Assembly: GCF_002506515.1 (NCBI RefSeq)
Contig: NZ_DAXS01000016.1
Location: 38,872 to 61,838 of the forward strand
Length of the DNA stretch: 22,967 bases
Origin: Caldivirga sp. UBA161
GTDB lineage: Archaea > Thermoproteota > Thermoprotei > Thermoproteales > Thermocladiaceae
Direction of reading: 5' to 3'
Shown: positions 15,684 to 22,677 of the stretch, one piece after another
Position numbering within the stretch: position 1 is the first letter of the stretch
Layout of the letters: every line of letters begins with the position of its first letter
Translations under genes and position numbers: made by a program
Notes under the pieces: model-generated
The model's database searches: none
What the model was told of the DNA's origin: nothing
Seen by the model: the letters and a program-made list of their open reading frames with translations, nothing else

Positions 15684-16834
15684 GCACCAACACCACTTAG
15701 GAAGGCTTCAATAACATCCCCAACTTTAACCCTGTACCCTGAGTCATTAAGAGCCTTAGTAAGCGCCATTAAGGCGCTCGTCATTATGCTTAAGGAGGCT
15801 GTGTAACCCATATGCCCAATCCTAAGTACCTTACCCCTTAATGGCCCCCAGGAACCAGCAATGAAGGCACCGTACTTTAATGCCGATTCCCTAACCTTAG
15901 CCTCACTTACATTATTGGGTACGTAGAAGGCTGTCACAGTTGGGCTTGAGTACTCTTTTGAGTCAGGCACTATTTTAAGGCCCATTGATTCAATTGCATT
16001 AACTACACCGCGGGATATTGCCCTATGCCTACTATAAACATTACTTAACCCCTCCTCATTAATCATTCTCAATGACTCCACTAAACCATATACCAATGAT
16101 TCACTGTGAGTATAGGGGAACTCCATCTTCTCAACAGCATCCCTCCAATACTTAATGTTTAAGTAAAAGCCCCTATAGCCTACCCTCTCTGCCTCGCTCC
16201 ACGCATCATCACTAATCGCCAGTATGGTTAAGCCTGAGGGTAAGTTAAGTACCTTTTGACTACCCCCAATGAGTACATCAATACCCCACTTAACATCAAT
16301 ATCGACACCACCCATGGATGACACTGCATCAACCACCAGGAGCTTATCCTCGGACTTAACAACCTTAGCTAACTCCCTTAAATTATTTAATGTACCACTC
16401 GGTGTCTCACAGTGAACCATGGTGACAACCCTAGCCTCCTTAGCCTCATTTCTAAGGAATGAGGAAACCTTATCTGGATCAAGTACACTACTGTAGTCAA
16501 CCCTGTGAAGTATGGGTACACCACCGTATGATGATACTAAGTCTGAGAACGCATCACCAAAGAAGCCATTACTCAAGACGGCAACTTTATCACCACTCCT
16601 CACTAAATTAGCCACAGCAGCCTCTAGCCCACTCATGGCTTCACCAACCCATATTATAATATTCCTCCTCTGTGCACTAAGCATATTAGCTAACATTGAC
16701 CTGGCCTCATCATAGAGCTTGAAGAAGCTTGGATCAAGGTCGGGATTAGTGGTGCGTTTAGCCATGGCTAGGAGCACTCTATGAGGTATTTCAGTTGGTC
16801 CAGGTGTTACTATTAGGGTGTCTGTTATCAGCAT
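15680..16834 (-). CDS. Class V PLP aminotransferase (alanine-glyoxylate / serine-pyruvate type)
   Basis: The 384 residues are fold-type I, class V. The N-terminus VTPGPTEIPHRVL (9-21) is the AGXT hallmark. VHCETPSGTLN (140-150) follows, D169 in VVDAVSSMGG binds the pyridine nitrogen, and K194 in GGSQKVLNLPSGL forms the PLP Schiff base. The VLRIGHMG block near the C-terminus carries the substrate-carboxylate Arg. Related enzymes transfer the amino group between alanine, serine or aspartate and glyoxylate or pyruvate. It is the first gene of a two-gene operon with an amino acid permease, pointing to amino acid catabolism or glycine supply. A perfect palindrome lies 24-40 bases before the start. 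Substrate preference is open. Confidence 0.92.
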   Translation of the reverse strand: MLITDTLIVTPGPTEIPHRVLLAMAKRTTNPDLDPSFFKLYDEARSMLANMLSAQRRNIIIWVGEAMSGLEAAVANLVRSGDKVAVLSNGFFGDAFSDLVSSYGGVPILHRVDYSSVLDPDKVSSFLRNEAKEARVVTMVHCETPSGTLNNLRELAKVVKSEDKLLVVDAVSSMGGVDIDVKWGIDVLIGGSQKVLNLPSGLTILAISDDAWSEAERVGYRGFYLNIKYWRDAVEKMEFPYTHSESLVYGLVESLRMINEEGLSNVYSRHRAISRGVVNAIESMGLKIVPDSKEYSSPTVTAFYVPNNVSEAKVRESALKYGAFIAGSWGPLRGKVLRIGHMGYTASLSIMTSALMALTKALNDSGYRVKVGDVIEAFLSGVGA

Positions 16835-16857
16835 TAAAATGGATTCAGGAAGGTTAA

Positions 16858-16874
16858 GTTAAGCATTGCTTAAC
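16858..16874. promoter_or_regulatory. 17-bp palindrome, candidate operator of the aminotransferase-permease operon
   Basis: GTTAAGCATTGCTTAAC has 8-base perfect arms around one central base. It lies 24-40 bases before the aminotransferase ATG, where a TATA/BRE would sit for a leaderless transcript. The one-base spacer rules out an RNA hairpin terminator, so a dimeric regulator site is the better reading. Confidence 0.45.
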
Positions 16875-16883
16875 GTTAAACAC

Positions 16884-17255
16884 TTAGCCCTTTAACTCAA
16901 TTTTATAAATCCTTAACGGTTCCATGGCCTTATCATCAACGTAAATGTAGAAGATTAATGAACCAGGTACAATATACCTTACGTCCTCCACCGACATATC
17001 CACCCTATCACTCGGCACCTTAGCCCCCGCTACTCTTAATGCTACCACTGATTCCTTATTATTAAGCATGTTGAATATTTTAAGGCCTTGAGCAACATAA
17101 TCATTGAATTCACTTATGAAAGATTTAAGCGGTACTTCAGTGAACTTCACCAGTGAGATCTCCTCCTCAGTTAATATTGCCGGTGTGAACCAATCTATTA
17201 AAAGTATTCTACCTGTTTCCTTACCTGACTTCTTCTGTTTCTCCTCCAGTAACAT
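16884..17255 (-). CDS. Unrecognised 123-residue protein
   Basis: I recognise no family. The start is basic and lysine-rich (EEKQKKSGKETGR), followed by an alternating beta/helix body (ILLIDWFTPAIL, VVALRVAGAKV, GSLIFYIYVDD). No cysteine, transmembrane helix or catalytic motif is evident. The protein looks soluble, compact and intracellular. It has its own TATA-like box at leaderless spacing and lies 49 bases upstream of the aminotransferase start on the same strand, so the palindrome between them may separate two transcription units. Confidence 0.62.
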   Translation of the reverse strand: MLLEEKQKKSGKETGRILLIDWFTPAILTEEEISLVKFTEVPLKSFISEFNDYVAQGLKIFNMLNNKESVVALRVAGAKVPSDRVDMSVEDVRYIVPGSLIFYIYVDDKAMEPLRIYKIELKG

Positions 17256-17274
17256 TAATTAGATACTTGCTTGA

Positions 17275-17285
17275 TTTATTTAAAA
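17275..17285 (-). promoter_or_regulatory. Putative TATA box of the 123-residue gene
   Basis: Minus-strand TTTTAAATAAA is centred about 25 bases before the ATG at 17255, consistent with a leaderless mRNA. Confidence 0.5.
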
Positions 17286-17380
17286 GCTTTAAGCAGTGGT
17301 CTAATAAGTGTTATTGGGAAATATGGTATCACTTTTATAATTATGAATATAGTGTACTCAGTATATTGCAATAAATAATC

Positions 17381-17390
17381 CTTATAAGAC
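17381..17390 (+). promoter_or_regulatory. TATA box of the membrane pyrophosphatase gene
   Basis: CTTATAAGAC begins 30 bases before the ATG at 17411, with an upstream AATAAAT. Core and spacing match the acetate-type transporter promoter at 12961. Confidence 0.55.
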
Positions 17391-17410
17391 CTATTTACTA
17401 ATCCATAGTT

Positions 17411-19594
17411 ATGGTTACCTCATTAAACCCCCTAAGCCTACCTTTAGTAATACCATTAATTGGGTTAGCATATGCACTATACAATACTCATTGGGTCCTC
17501 TCAAGAGATCCTGGGGATGAGAAATTGAAATGGATAAGCAACCTAATAGCCAAGGGTGCGGGGGCATTCCTTAAAAGGGAGTACAGTGTTATTCTTCCAA
17601 CAGGCCTCATCCTAATGCTAATAATAGGTGCAACATACTACCTACTCTTCCATTCACCCTCATTAGCCGCCTACTCAATGATATCATTCGCCCTTGGAGC
17701 CATAGGCAGTGGATTAGCAGGTTATATTGGAATGTATGTTACAACCAGGAGTGCCTCAAGAACAGCTGCTGCAGCCAGGGGAGGCATTGATGAGGCTCTT
17801 AAGGTTTCCTTCAGGGCTGGGAGCGTCATGGGTATTATACTGGCTAGTATAGCGGTATTAACGGTTTCATCACTATACCTAGTCTACTCCACGTTGGTTA
17901 GGGAATGGGCCATGGCCATAGCCCCCGTAGCCCTTGGCGCAAGCTTAATGTCACTCTTCATTAGGGTTGCTGGGGGTATTTACACTAAGGCTGCTGATTG
18001 GGGTGCGGATATGGTTGGTAAGGTTGAGTCAAACATACCTGAGGATGATCCAAGAAACCCAGGAGTTATAGCTGATAACGTGGGTGATAATGTGGGTGAT
18101 GTTGCGGGAATGGCTAGTGACGTTTATGAAAGCTTCATAGTTGTGCTCACAGGGTCACTTATACTAATCTCAGTATTCAACATACCTAAGATATTCGCAT
18201 CACTAATACTATCAGTAACATCACTAGTACTCCTCTCAACACTACTAGGTGTACAAGTAGTGAGGGGTAAGGTTAATGGGAGGGATATAGCCTCAGCATC
18301 AATGAGGAAGCTGAGTAATTCGCTAATAGTAACAGTACTCATTAGTTCATTACTCATCACTGCTTACTCAATGCTTGTCGTTAAGCCACTGGAGGCCATG
18401 GCACTCTCAGTTAGCGTTATAATGGGTTTCGTAACCGCGGTGGCTGTATTATACATAACCCAGTACTTCACTCACTACACCTATGGACCAGTTAAGGATA
18501 TTGCTAAGCAAGCATCATTATCAGCATCAAACGTAATAGTCGCTGGCTACTCATACGGCCTACTGAGCGCTACACCAGTAATACTGATAGTTGCGGTGGC
18601 TCTTGGAATATCGTTTTACCTTGGCTACGCATACATTCCAGCATCAATGCCTATTGAGGGGGGTATAATGGGTACTGCATTAGCCTCAGTTGGCTTACTT
18701 AGCCTAGCCGGCATAGTTATTTCACTGGATTCCTATGGACCTGTTAGTGATAATGCAAATGGGTTAGTGGAGATGGCTGGGCTTGGGGATGAGACTAGGA
18801 TGATTACTGATGCACTTGATGCAATAGGGAACACGTATAAGGCTACCACTAAGGGTTACGCAATAGCCAGTGCTGGTTTAGCATCACTGGTCTTATTCAT
18901 AGGCTTCATTTATGAGGCAGTTAGCTACAGTACCCCGGCTGATGGCGCCTTATCAGTTGCCTTAAATTACCTTAACGTAATCAACCCACTACTACTGGTG
19001 GGCATATTAATGGGTGCTGTCTTAGTTTACGTATTCTCATCAAGGCTACTCATAGCTGTGGGTAAGGCTGCCTCTGAATTAGTTGAGGAGATTAGGAGGC
19101 AATTCAGGGTAAAGAGGATTCTTGAGGGTTTAGATAAGCCTGACTACGATAAGGCAATAGATATAGCCACTAGGCATGCCTTAAGGGAATTCATGGCTCC
19201 GGCATTACTGGCTGTGGCAATGCCAATACTGGTTGGCTTAACCCTAGGTTGGGTTGCCTTAGCGGGCTTAATACTAGGTACCATAATAGTTGGGTTCCCC
19301 AGGGCCTTACTAATGGCTAACGCCGGTGGTGCATGGGATAACGCTAAGAAGCTAATTGAGGCAATGCTTGATCCTGAACTTGGGGGTAAGGGTAGTGCTG
19401 CCCATAAGAACGCAGTCATCGGTGATGTAGTTGGTGACCCCTTCAAGGATACTGCAGGCCCATCCTTAAACCCATTAATAAAGGTGGTTAACACAGTATC
19501 AATAGTGTTCGCCCCAGCAGTGGCCATGATTAGTGCAGTAAACCCAGTAGCCCACTTAGGTTACTTAATACTACTGTTTATTCACTTGATTTAA
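17411..19594 (+). CDS. hppA: Proton-translocating membrane pyrophosphatase, K+-independent type
   Basis: This 727-residue polytopic membrane enzyme (about 16 hydrophobic segments) couples PPi hydrolysis to proton export. Its catalytic loop block is GGIYTKAADWGADMVGKVE (about 191-209) followed by GVIADNVGDNVGD (218-230), whose Asp residues bind Mg-PPi. The second block, DSYGPVSDNANGL, lies near residue 440, and the C-terminal block HKNAVIGDVVGDPFKDTAGPS completes the site. The GNTYKATTKG motif carries K477, the position where K+-dependent enzymes have Ala, and T480 also fits, so it should be the K+-independent H+ form, as reported for Pyrobaculum aerophilum. The canonical AADVGAD reads AADWGAD here. 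Length is within the family range (about 650-800). Enolase follows 62 bases on. Confidence 0.97.
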   Translation: MVTSLNPLSLPLVIPLIGLAYALYNTHWVLSRDPGDEKLKWISNLIAKGAGAFLKREYSVILPTGLILMLIIGATYYLLFHSPSLAAYSMISFALGAIGSGLAGYIGMYVTTRSASRTAAAARGGIDEALKVSFRAGSVMGIILASIAVLTVSSLYLVYSTLVREWAMAIAPVALGASLMSLFIRVAGGIYTKAADWGADMVGKVESNIPEDDPRNPGVIADNVGDNVGDVAGMASDVYESFIVVLTGSLILISVFNIPKIFASLILSVTSLVLLSTLLGVQVVRGKVNGRDIASASMRKLSNSLIVTVLISSLLITAYSMLVVKPLEAMALSVSVIMGFVTAVAVLYITQYFTHYTYGPVKDIAKQASLSASNVIVAGYSYGLLSATPVILIVAVALGISFYLGYAYIPASMPIEGGIMGTALASVGLLSLAGIVISLDSYGPVSDNANGLVEMAGLGDETRMITDALDAIGNTYKATTKGYAIASAGLASLVLFIGFIYEAVSYSTPADGALSVALNYLNVINPLLLVGILMGAVLVYVFSSRLLIAVGKAASELVEEIRRQFRVKRILEGLDKPDYDKAIDIATRHALREFMAPALLAVAMPILVGLTLGWVALAGLILGTIIVGFPRALLMANAGGAWDNAKKLIEAMLDPELGGKGSAAHKNAVIGDVVGDPFKDTAGPSLNPLIKVVNTVSIVFAPAVAMISAVNPVAHLGYLILLFIHLI

Positions 19595-19644
19595 ATTGAA
19601 GCGTTAAGAGTAGAAACGCATTTTAATATTTTAATACTGAACTA

Positions 19645-19652
19645 GGCGGTGG
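19645..19652 (+). promoter_or_regulatory. Shine-Dalgarno and upstream A/T box of enolase
   Basis: GGCGGTGG ends four bases before the ATG at 19657. An ATTTTAATATTTTAA stretch at 19619-19633 could be a TATA element giving a short leader, so enolase may have its own transcript rather than depend on the pyrophosphatase. Confidence 0.4.
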
Positions 19653-19656
19653 ACCC

Positions 19657-20898
19657 ATGGGAACTAGGATAAGTGGATTAGGCATTAGGAAGGTTTTTAC
19701 GGGTAGGGGTGATTTAACTGTTGAGGTTGAGGTGAAGCTTGAGGATGGTTGGGGTAGGGCTATTGCCCCAGCTGGTGCATCAAGAGGTAAGCATGAGGTT
19801 AAGTACTTCCCCGATGAGGGTGTTGATGCAGCCATAGACGCCTTCAAGAGGTGGGTTGAACCAAGCTTAATAGGCATGGATGCTGTTAATCAAGCTGCCA
19901 TTGATAAGAAGCTTGAGGATATTGATGGGACCTGGGACTTCTCTAAAATAGGGGGCGCCGTGGCCGTAGCAACCTCAATGGCTAATGTGGTTGCTGTGGC
20001 GGATTCAAAGGGATTATGGCCGTATCAGGTTATTGGCGGTTCATTAGCCAACGTGATACCATATCCATTAGGTAATACTATTGGTGGTGGTAAGCATAGT
20101 AGGGGCCTTGGGCCAGATTACCAAGAATTCCTAATCCTACCCTACGGTGCACCTGACATATATACTGCAGTGTACACTAATATGGAGGTTCATAGGGAGG
20201 TTGGGAAGATACTGGCTAAGGAGGACCCAACCTTCGCTGGTGGTAAGAATGATGAGGGTGCGTGGACTGCTAAAATATCCACTGATAAGGCCCTTGAGGT
20301 GCTTAGCTCGGCCATTAAGGAGGTTTCAAGGAGGCTTGGAGTTGAGATTGGGTTAGGTATTGATGCGGCATCATCAAGCATGTGGAATGGTAAAGCCTAC
20401 GTATACGCTAATGAGGGTAGGGAATTGACTCCAAGGGAGCATTTTGAGAGGATTAAGGGCATAATTGAGAAGTATGATTTAATGTACATTGAGGACCCAT
20501 TCCATGAGGAGGATTTCCAATCCTTCGCTGAGTTAACGGCCTTATTTAAGGATAGGCTTATTGTTGGTGATGACTTATTTACAACCAACCCAGATAGGTT
20601 GGCAATAGGTATTCGTGAGAGGGCTGCTAATGCCGTTTTAATTAAGGTTGATCAGATAGGCACAGTGACGAGGGCCCATGAGACTGTTAGGCTTGCATTA
20701 AATAATGGTTACAGGATAGTGGTTTCACATAGGTCAGGTGACACTGAGAGTGGGTTATTAGCCCACATTGCTGTCGGCTTTAAGGCACCTATAATTAAGG
20801 CTGGTATAATGGGTAGTGAACGCGTTGCTAAGGCTAATGAACTGCTGAGAATATGGGATCACCTAGGTGGCGTAGCAAGAATGGCTAAGATCAAGTAA
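19657..20898 (+). CDS. eno: Enolase (2-phosphoglycerate dehydratase)
   Basis: This 413-residue cytosolic enzyme interconverts 2-phosphoglycerate and phosphoenolpyruvate in glycolysis and gluconeogenesis. Metal ligands fall at D236 (GLGIDAASS), E279 (YIEDPF) and D305 (IVGDDLF). The catalytic Lys is K330 in LIKVDQIGTVTRAHE, followed by SHRSGDTESG. The mobile substrate loop is GASRGKHE (40-47), against GASTGxHE in most enolases, and the usual DSRGNPT near the N-terminus reads TGRGDLT (15-21). These are variations on conserved loops rather than loss of catalytic residues. Length is near the archaeal norm (about 415-430). SBDS follows 31 bases later with its own TATA-like box. Confidence 0.97.
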   Translation: MGTRISGLGIRKVFTGRGDLTVEVEVKLEDGWGRAIAPAGASRGKHEVKYFPDEGVDAAIDAFKRWVEPSLIGMDAVNQAAIDKKLEDIDGTWDFSKIGGAVAVATSMANVVAVADSKGLWPYQVIGGSLANVIPYPLGNTIGGGKHSRGLGPDYQEFLILPYGAPDIYTAVYTNMEVHREVGKILAKEDPTFAGGKNDEGAWTAKISTDKALEVLSSAIKEVSRRLGVEIGLGIDAASSSMWNGKAYVYANEGRELTPREHFERIKGIIEKYDLMYIEDPFHEEDFQSFAELTALFKDRLIVGDDLFTTNPDRLAIGIRERAANAVLIKVDQIGTVTRAHETVRLALNNGYRIVVSHRSGDTESGLLAHIAVGFKAPIIKAGIMGSERVAKANELLRIWDHLGGVARMAKIK

Positions 20899-20899
20899 T

Positions 20900-20908
20900 G
20901 TTTTTAAC
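20900..20908 (+). promoter_or_regulatory. Putative TATA box of the SBDS gene
   Basis: GTTTTTAAC is centred about 26 bases before the ATG at 20930, starting at the enolase stop. The spacing fits a leaderless mRNA. Confidence 0.42.
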
Positions 20909-20929
20909 CAACCGAGTGAGTTAACACGC

Positions 20930-21631
20930 ATGTCCAGTAGGAGGGTGGTTACGGTTAAGTATGATGCTAAGGGCGAACATTTCGAGATACTCGTTGACCC
21001 TGACTATGCCCTTGAGTTTAAATTAGGTAAATCAATTAGCCTAGATAAAGTACTCATAACAGATACCGTGTTCAGGGATTCTAAGAGGGGGTTGAGGGCA
21101 TCTGAAATAGCCCTTAAGAGAGCCTTCGGCACCACAGACCACAGGAAGGCTGCTGAGATAATACTGAGGAGCGCGGAGATACCCTTAACCTCAGAGCAGA
21201 GGAGGAGGCTTATTGAGGATAAGAAGAAGCAGATAATAGACTGGATTAGTAGGAACTGTATTGATGCCAGAACTAAGGCTCCCCTACCACCCCAGAGGAT
21301 TGAGTTAGCCTTAAATAACGTAAACGTGGTGATTGAACCATTTAAAGGCGTTGACGAGCAGATTAATGATGTATTAAAGGCGCTTCAAAAGGTCATACCA
21401 ATAAAGGTTGCTGTAGCCACCCTTGAAGTGACTGTTGGCCCTGAACATGGGCAGAGGGTTAAGTCAGCCTTAGCTAGGATGGGTAGGATACTTAAGGAGC
21501 AGTATGATGAGTCAGGTAACTTAACTTTACAGCTAGAAATACCGGCTGGATTACAGGATACTGTTATCGGGAAGGTTAATGAAATAACCCATGGGGAGAG
21601 TGAAGTTAAGTTACTGGGTGTATCAACCTAA
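20930..21631 (+). CDS. Ribosome maturation protein SBDS (Sdo1 homologue)
   Basis: The 233 residues have the three-domain SBDS layout. An N-terminal FYSH domain (about 1-90) includes VFRDSKRGLRASEIALKRAFGT, the conserved DxxKG-like region. A helical domain II (about 90-160) contains the LTSEQRRR and DARTKAPLPPQRIELAL blocks. A ferredoxin-like domain III (about 160-233) ends the protein. In eukaryotes SBDS acts with EFL1 to release eIF6 from the large ribosomal subunit; archaea have SBDS and aIF6, and an EF-2-type GTPase is the presumed partner. The aIF6 gene follows 42 bases downstream, so functional partners sit side by side. Length is normal for archaeal SBDS (about 230-240). Confidence 0.96.
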   Translation: MSSRRVVTVKYDAKGEHFEILVDPDYALEFKLGKSISLDKVLITDTVFRDSKRGLRASEIALKRAFGTTDHRKAAEIILRSAEIPLTSEQRRRLIEDKKKQIIDWISRNCIDARTKAPLPPQRIELALNNVNVVIEPFKGVDEQINDVLKALQKVIPIKVAVATLEVTVGPEHGQRVKSALARMGRILKEQYDESGNLTLQLEIPAGLQDTVIGKVNEITHGESEVKLLGVST

Positions 21632-21643
21632 TACTGAATATGG

Positions 21644-21651
21644 TTTATAAA
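21644..21651 (+). promoter_or_regulatory. TATA box of aIF6
   Basis: TTTATAAA is centred about 26 bases before GTG at 21674 and about 50 before ATG at 21698. A leaderless GTG start fits the spacing best; the ATG would have a leader of about 24 bases. Confidence 0.5.
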
Positions 21652-21673
21652 ACGGCATAATTAAACGGTTCCA

Positions 21674-22354
21674 GTGTCAGTCAGTAAGTTTGATATAATG
21701 CCCATTAGGATTTATGGTACAGCCAGTGTAGGCGTCTACATGGCTACTAATGATGAATATGCACTATTACCCATGGACTCCCCTGAGAAGATTGATAGGC
21801 ATGTTGAGGATACCCTTAAGGTTAATGTTATTAAATTAACCATAGGCAGATCCCCACTCCTAGGCGTTTTTGCAGTCATGAATAATAATGGCGTATTAAT
21901 ACCCTCAATAATTAGGGATGAGGAACTCAAGCAGTTAAAGAAGTCTTTAAGTGACTTAAACATTGCCATCCTACCATCTAAATACACAGCTATAGCTAAC
22001 TTAATGCTGGTTAATAATAGGAGGGGTTTAGTATCACCAATAATTGAACGGGAATATTTGAACCTAATTAGGGATAGTTTAGGTGTTGAAATTGAGGTTA
22101 GGGATATTAGGGGATTATACATAATCGGCTCCCTAGCAGTTGTGAATGATAGGGGAATATTGGTTTCTCCCGAGGTGGATGAAGGCGATGTAAGCTTCCT
22201 CAAGGAGTTCTTCAGCCTAAGGGTTGGTATAGGTACTATAAATAGAGGTATTAGCCTAATTAGGAGCGGCATGGTGGCTAATAATAAGGGTGCAATAGTG
22301 GGTGATTCAACCACTGGCTTTGAAATGATGAGGATAACAGAAGTTTTGGGTTAA
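21674..22354 (+). CDS. Translation initiation factor aIF6
   Basis: The 226-residue (GTG start) or 218-residue (ATG at 21698) protein has the pentein fold built of five pseudo-repeats. These can be seen as recurring NDEYALLP, NNNGVLIPS, NNRRGLVSP, NDRGILVSP and NNKGAIVGD segments. aIF6 binds the large ribosomal subunit and prevents premature joining of the small subunit; SBDS, encoded just upstream, acts in its removal in eukaryotes. The ATG-started form (MPIRIYG) aligns better with known aIF6 N-termini, while GTG fits the TATA spacing; I keep GTG but the start is unsettled. Family length is about 220-225. Confidence 0.95.
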   Translation: MSVSKFDIMPIRIYGTASVGVYMATNDEYALLPMDSPEKIDRHVEDTLKVNVIKLTIGRSPLLGVFAVMNNNGVLIPSIIRDEELKQLKKSLSDLNIAILPSKYTAIANLMLVNNRRGLVSPIIEREYLNLIRDSLGVEIEVRDIRGLYIIGSLAVVNDRGILVSPEVDEGDVSFLKEFFSLRVGIGTINRGISLIRSGMVANNKGAIVGDSTTGFEMMRITEVLG

Positions 22355-22492
22355 AATCAGGACGCCCATTAATCTTCACTTCCTCCGACTACCGTCATCT
22401 CATCATCAACTAACACAATTAATTACATTAATTTAAATCTTAACTATTTAAGATAATTTAAAAATCAATCTTTAAGGAAAGGTGGAGTGACT
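22355..22492. other. AT-rich intergenic stretch after aIF6
   Basis: I see no gene on either strand. The 3' part is very A/T-rich (TTAATTTAAATCTTAAC, then AATTTAAAAATC) and could hold a promoter for the small frame at 22493. Confidence 0.4.
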
Positions 22493-22564
22493 ATGAGGGA
22501 TGCAGCAATAGTCACTGCCGTAACTAGGATAGAGAAGGCAATGAAACTAAGAGGGTGGATTTAA
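22493..22564 (+). pseudogene. 23-codon frame with Shine-Dalgarno, possible thiolase N-terminal remnant
   Basis: ATG at 22493 is preceded by GGAAAGGTGGAG, a good Shine-Dalgarno region. The first residues, MRDAAIVTAV, resemble the N-terminus of acetyl-CoA acetyltransferases (MRxAVIVxAVRTP), but the frame stops after 23 codons. It may be a decayed gene start or a small peptide. The similarity is short and could be chance. Confidence 0.2.
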
Positions 22565-22677
22565 GCAGCCAAATCCTCATATTCATTAAGTACTTTCTTA
22601 AAGTTATTAACCATTATGCCCTCAAGCCTCTTAAGTATCCTTAATGTATTCTGCAGGAATATTGACCACATGGGCAT
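22561..22677 (-). CDS. Possible 38-residue peptide, doubtful
   Basis: A minus-strand ATG frame of 38 codons encodes an amphipathic helix-like peptide (LQNTLRILKRLEGIM, then FKKVLNEYEDLAA). A TATA-like AATTTTATAAG lies 50-60 bases upstream. No family is recognised and its 3' end overlaps the small plus-strand frame by four bases. It could be the C-terminal relic of a larger gene. Confidence 0.2.
   Translation of the reverse strand: MPMWSIFLQNTLRILKRLEGIMVNNFKKVLNEYEDLAA

Noticed and set aside
21736..22314. 192-codon open frame antisense to aIF6
   Set aside because: It is the shadow of a well-conserved gene; its product is low-complexity in Ser, Leu, Thr and Pro, with no start signals.
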